Source: Deltaproteobacteria bacterium (GTDB lineage Bacteria; Myxococcota_A; Polyangia; Nannocystales; Nannocystaceae). Taken from it: 64,000 nucleotides of DNA. This document shows, piece by piece, positions 60,170 to 64,000 of the stretch. Location of the stretch: NCBI GenBank assembly GCA_016709225.1, contig JADJEE010000012.1:3019501-3083500 (forward strand), read 5' to 3'. Below the pieces are notes generated by a model. The model searched no databases and was not told where the DNA came from. It saw nothing but the letters and a program-made list of their open reading frames with translations. How positions within the stretch are numbered: the stretch's first letter is position 1; every line of letters starts with the position of its first letter. Made by a program: the position numbers and the translations under genes.

Positions 60170-60227
60170 GGCGGCCACGCTACCCCAAAGCGCGCGATCG
60201 CAGCGACTCCGCCGGTGCCGCGCTCGA

Positions 60228-62435
<2,208 letters not shown>

Positions 62436-62836
62436 CGCCCGATGCTAGCAGCATCGTGGAACCGAGTTTGCTGCCATCGAGACTGCGTTCCAGACACCAC
62501 GAGTAACGGAGCGTGCGGCACGGTCACGTTTCGTCGTGCGCGGGGATGCTCGTCGCGTTGTAGAAGACTTTGTTGGGCCGCGGACGTCGCTCGCTTCGTC
62601 GCGCGCCCGCAATCATTTCGCCGCACCCACGCATCACGACGTGCGCGGCACCAGCGAAGAACATTGGTTGCTGAAAGTCGAACGGCGTTTTGAACACTCG
62701 TCGATGGTTTGCGCCCGAGCGCGCGTGCCGGCCGCCAGAACCCTGCGCGTCGTCGTGTCCAACGCCTGTCGCAGCTTGCCGCGTTCGCACGCGACTACAT
62801 GAAAACCACGCATGCCCGATGAGGGCTTCGAGCAGC
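62436..62836. other. 401-base gap between thioredoxin-domain and cheA genes
   Basis: No gene is supported. A palindrome CGATGCT-AGC-AGCATCG (62440-62456) lies 4 bases before the GTG of the minus-strand gene and could block its ribosome site or act as an operator. The AT-richer stretch at about 62650-62700 may hold a promoter for cheA, but no clear -35/-10 pair is visible. Confidence 0.45.
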
Positions 62837-64000
62837 ATGGCGGACGAACCGACAACGGAAGCCTCCCCAGTTGACCCCCGCGACGCGTCGGTTGGCGGTC
62901 AGGCCACCGCCGAGATCGTCGAGATGTTCGCGGAGGAAGCCACCGATCAGCTCGAGACGCTCGAGCGGCTGCTGCTCAACGTCGAGAACGACTGCAGCGA
63001 CGCGATCCTCAACGAGGCGTTCCGGGCGATGCACAGCGTGAAAGGAAACGCTGGCTGTCTGGGCTTGCCCGACATCGAGGCCGTGGCCCATCGAGCGGAG
63101 GACATCCTCGACGGGCTGCGCAAGCACACCTTCGCGCCGCAGCAGGGGCTGATCTCGGCGGTGCTCACCGCGGTGGATGCGATCCGCGGCTCGCTCATGG
63201 ATCTCGAGCGGGGTGGGTCGATCCCGGAGCGAACGCAGGTGGTCGAGCGGCTGCAGACGGAGCTGGCGGCCGCGAACCCCCGCGGGACCGTGCCGAGGCT
63301 TGGCGAGCTGTTGGTGGCCAGCGGCGCGGTCGAGTCGAAGGCCGTGCAGGATCTGGTCGACTTCCAGCGTCGCCCACTCGGCGAGCTGTTGGTGAACCTC
63401 GGGATGGTCGAGGAGGTCGCGGTCGCAGCGTCGCTGGAGGAGCAACGACGCATCGCCGCCTCGCTGGCAGCGGGACCGACCGCTGCCCCATCGGGCGAGG
63501 CGGGTGCGCCCCCCAAGGAGAGCGTTGCGGCTGCCAACGCAGAAGAGGCCAAGGCCGGCCGCGAGGCGTCGTTCGTGCGCGTCGACACCGGCAAGCTCGA
63601 CGCGCTGCTCAACCAGGTCGGTGAGCTGATCTCGGCGGTGTCGGCGGTGGTGCAGAGCCCCGATGCTGCGCGGCTGGAGGTCGATCGCTTCGCCGCCGCG
63701 TCGTCGCAGCTGATGCGCGTGACCTCGGGCCTCCACGACGCGGCGATGGCCATGCGGATGGTGCCGATGGCCGGGATCGTCAACAAGCTCAACCGCGTCG
63801 TCCGGGATCTCCGCATCAAGCTCGGCAAGCGTGTCGAGTTCGTCGCCGATGGCGAGGAGACCGAGGTCGACAAGTCGGTGCTCGAGGGCATCGCGGACCC
63901 GCTGGTCCACATCGTCCGCAATGCCTTGGACCACGGCATCGAGAGCTCCGACGCTCGCATCGCCGCGGGCAAGCCCGCCCAGAGCACGCTGCGACTGCAC
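62837..64000 (+). CDS. cheA: CheA-type chemotaxis histidine kinase (3' partial)
   Basis: The frame is open to the right edge (388 codons). Residues about 25-125 form the HPt domain, with phosphoacceptor His66 in AMHSVKGNAG. Residues about 153-205 contain an unusual tandem, RLGELLVASGAV and PLGELLVNLGMVEE, like the small N-terminal modules of type II/IV secretion ATPases. The dimerisation region follows (TGKLDALLNQVGELISAVSA, AMRMVPMAGI), then the start of the ATPase with the N-box HIVRNALDHGIE (N362). It receives signals from chemoreceptors and phosphorylates CheY/CheB homologues. ATG 62837 has a weak GAG ribosome site. Confidence 0.92.
   Translation, partial: MADEPTTEASPVDPRDASVGGQATAEIVEMFAEEATDQLETLERLLLNVENDCSDAILNEAFRAMHSVKGNAGCLGLPDIEAVAHRAEDILDGLRKHTFAPQQGLISAVLTAVDAIRGSLMDLERGGSIPERTQVVERLQTELAAANPRGTVPRLGELLVASGAVESKAVQDLVDFQRRPLGELLVNLGMVEEVAVAASLEEQRRIAASLAAGPTAAPSGEAGAPPKESVAAANAEEAKAGREASFVRVDTGKLDALLNQVGELISAVSAVVQSPDAARLEVDRFAAASSQLMRVTSGLHDAAMAMRMVPMAGIVNKLNRVVRDLRIKLGKRVEFVADGEETEVDKSVLEGIADPLVHIVRNALDHGIESSDARIAAGKPAQSTLRLH

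Overview
The window is high-G+C DNA with the hallmarks of a myxobacterium (Myxococcota). It encodes a Ser/Thr kinase with a TPR tail, many lipoproteins whose lipobox cysteine is followed by a long Ser/Thr/Gly/Asp-rich spacer, several proteins with a MYXO-CTERM-like tail (Gly-Cys-x-Cys, one hydrophobic helix, Arg cluster), a class II (B12-dependent) ribonucleotide reductase, and a phosphofructokinase with pyrophosphate-type residues. The style of the spacers (D/S/G/T-rich) suggests the Nannocystaceae side of the phylum; that is inference. I saw no rRNA, tRNA, CRISPR array, prophage or insertion sequence.

Layout. 1-10.2 kb: the 3' end of a quinone-oxidoreductase-like gene, a PHA-depolymerase-type esterase, a small Cys-rich lipoprotein, a 1031-residue PLD/DEAH helicase/DUF3427 protein (possible nucleic-acid defence), two exported proteins and an M28 peptidase lipoprotein. 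10.3-16 kb: an Rpn-like PD-(D/E)XK protein, then a tightly overlapped four-gene operon (unknown lipoprotein, DUF1549/1588-like haem protein, Tat-exported DUF1501 protein, monohaem lipoprotein). 16-21.2 kb: an N-terminally truncated gene, the kinase/TPR gene, two exported proteins, and a decayed fragment of the kinase gene's TPR region. 21.2-29.4 kb: a Cys-rich lipoprotein overlapping a ferritin-like gene, the phosphofructokinase running tail-to-tail into it, an esterase, a beta-helix lipoprotein, slyX, a dihaem lipoprotein and a MYXO-CTERM protein. 29.4-38.5 kb: an MMPL/RND transporter, a winged-helix protein, the nrdJ gene behind a cluster of DnaA-box-like sites, a TerB-like protein and a class IV aminotransferase.

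38.9-44.6 kb is the most unusual part. Two paralogous lipoproteins with about thirty cysteines each, separated by a decayed third copy, each end near intrinsic terminator-like hairpins. They are followed by an operon that matches the sporulation-delaying-protein (SDP) toxin system of Bacillus: an SdpC-like precursor (frameshifted in this sequence), SdpA and SdpB, with overlapping reading frames. No SdpI-like immunity gene is visible.

44.7-49.7 kb: a PH-domain membrane protein, a Kelch/propeller lipoprotein, and an ftsE-ftsX-envC-like operon in which the LytM domain has lost its metal ligands, as in amidase activators. 49.8-54.6 kb, minus strand: an ECF sigma factor heads an operon with a membrane protein, a Cys-rich lipoprotein, a barrel-like protein, a dihaem lipoprotein and a multihaem cytochrome, suggesting sigma-controlled surface electron transfer. 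54.8-64 kb: a C-terminal processing protease, a divergent polysaccharide deacetylase, an FHA-domain membrane protein, a carotenoid-type FAD oxidoreductase, a YyaL-type thioredoxin-domain lipoprotein, and the start of a CheA with an unusual inserted module that runs off the right edge.

Start codons were chosen from signal peptides, Shine-Dalgarno matches and gene overlaps. GTG and TTG starts are common here, so several starts carry an error of a few codons. All function calls come from motifs read by eye; no database search was run.
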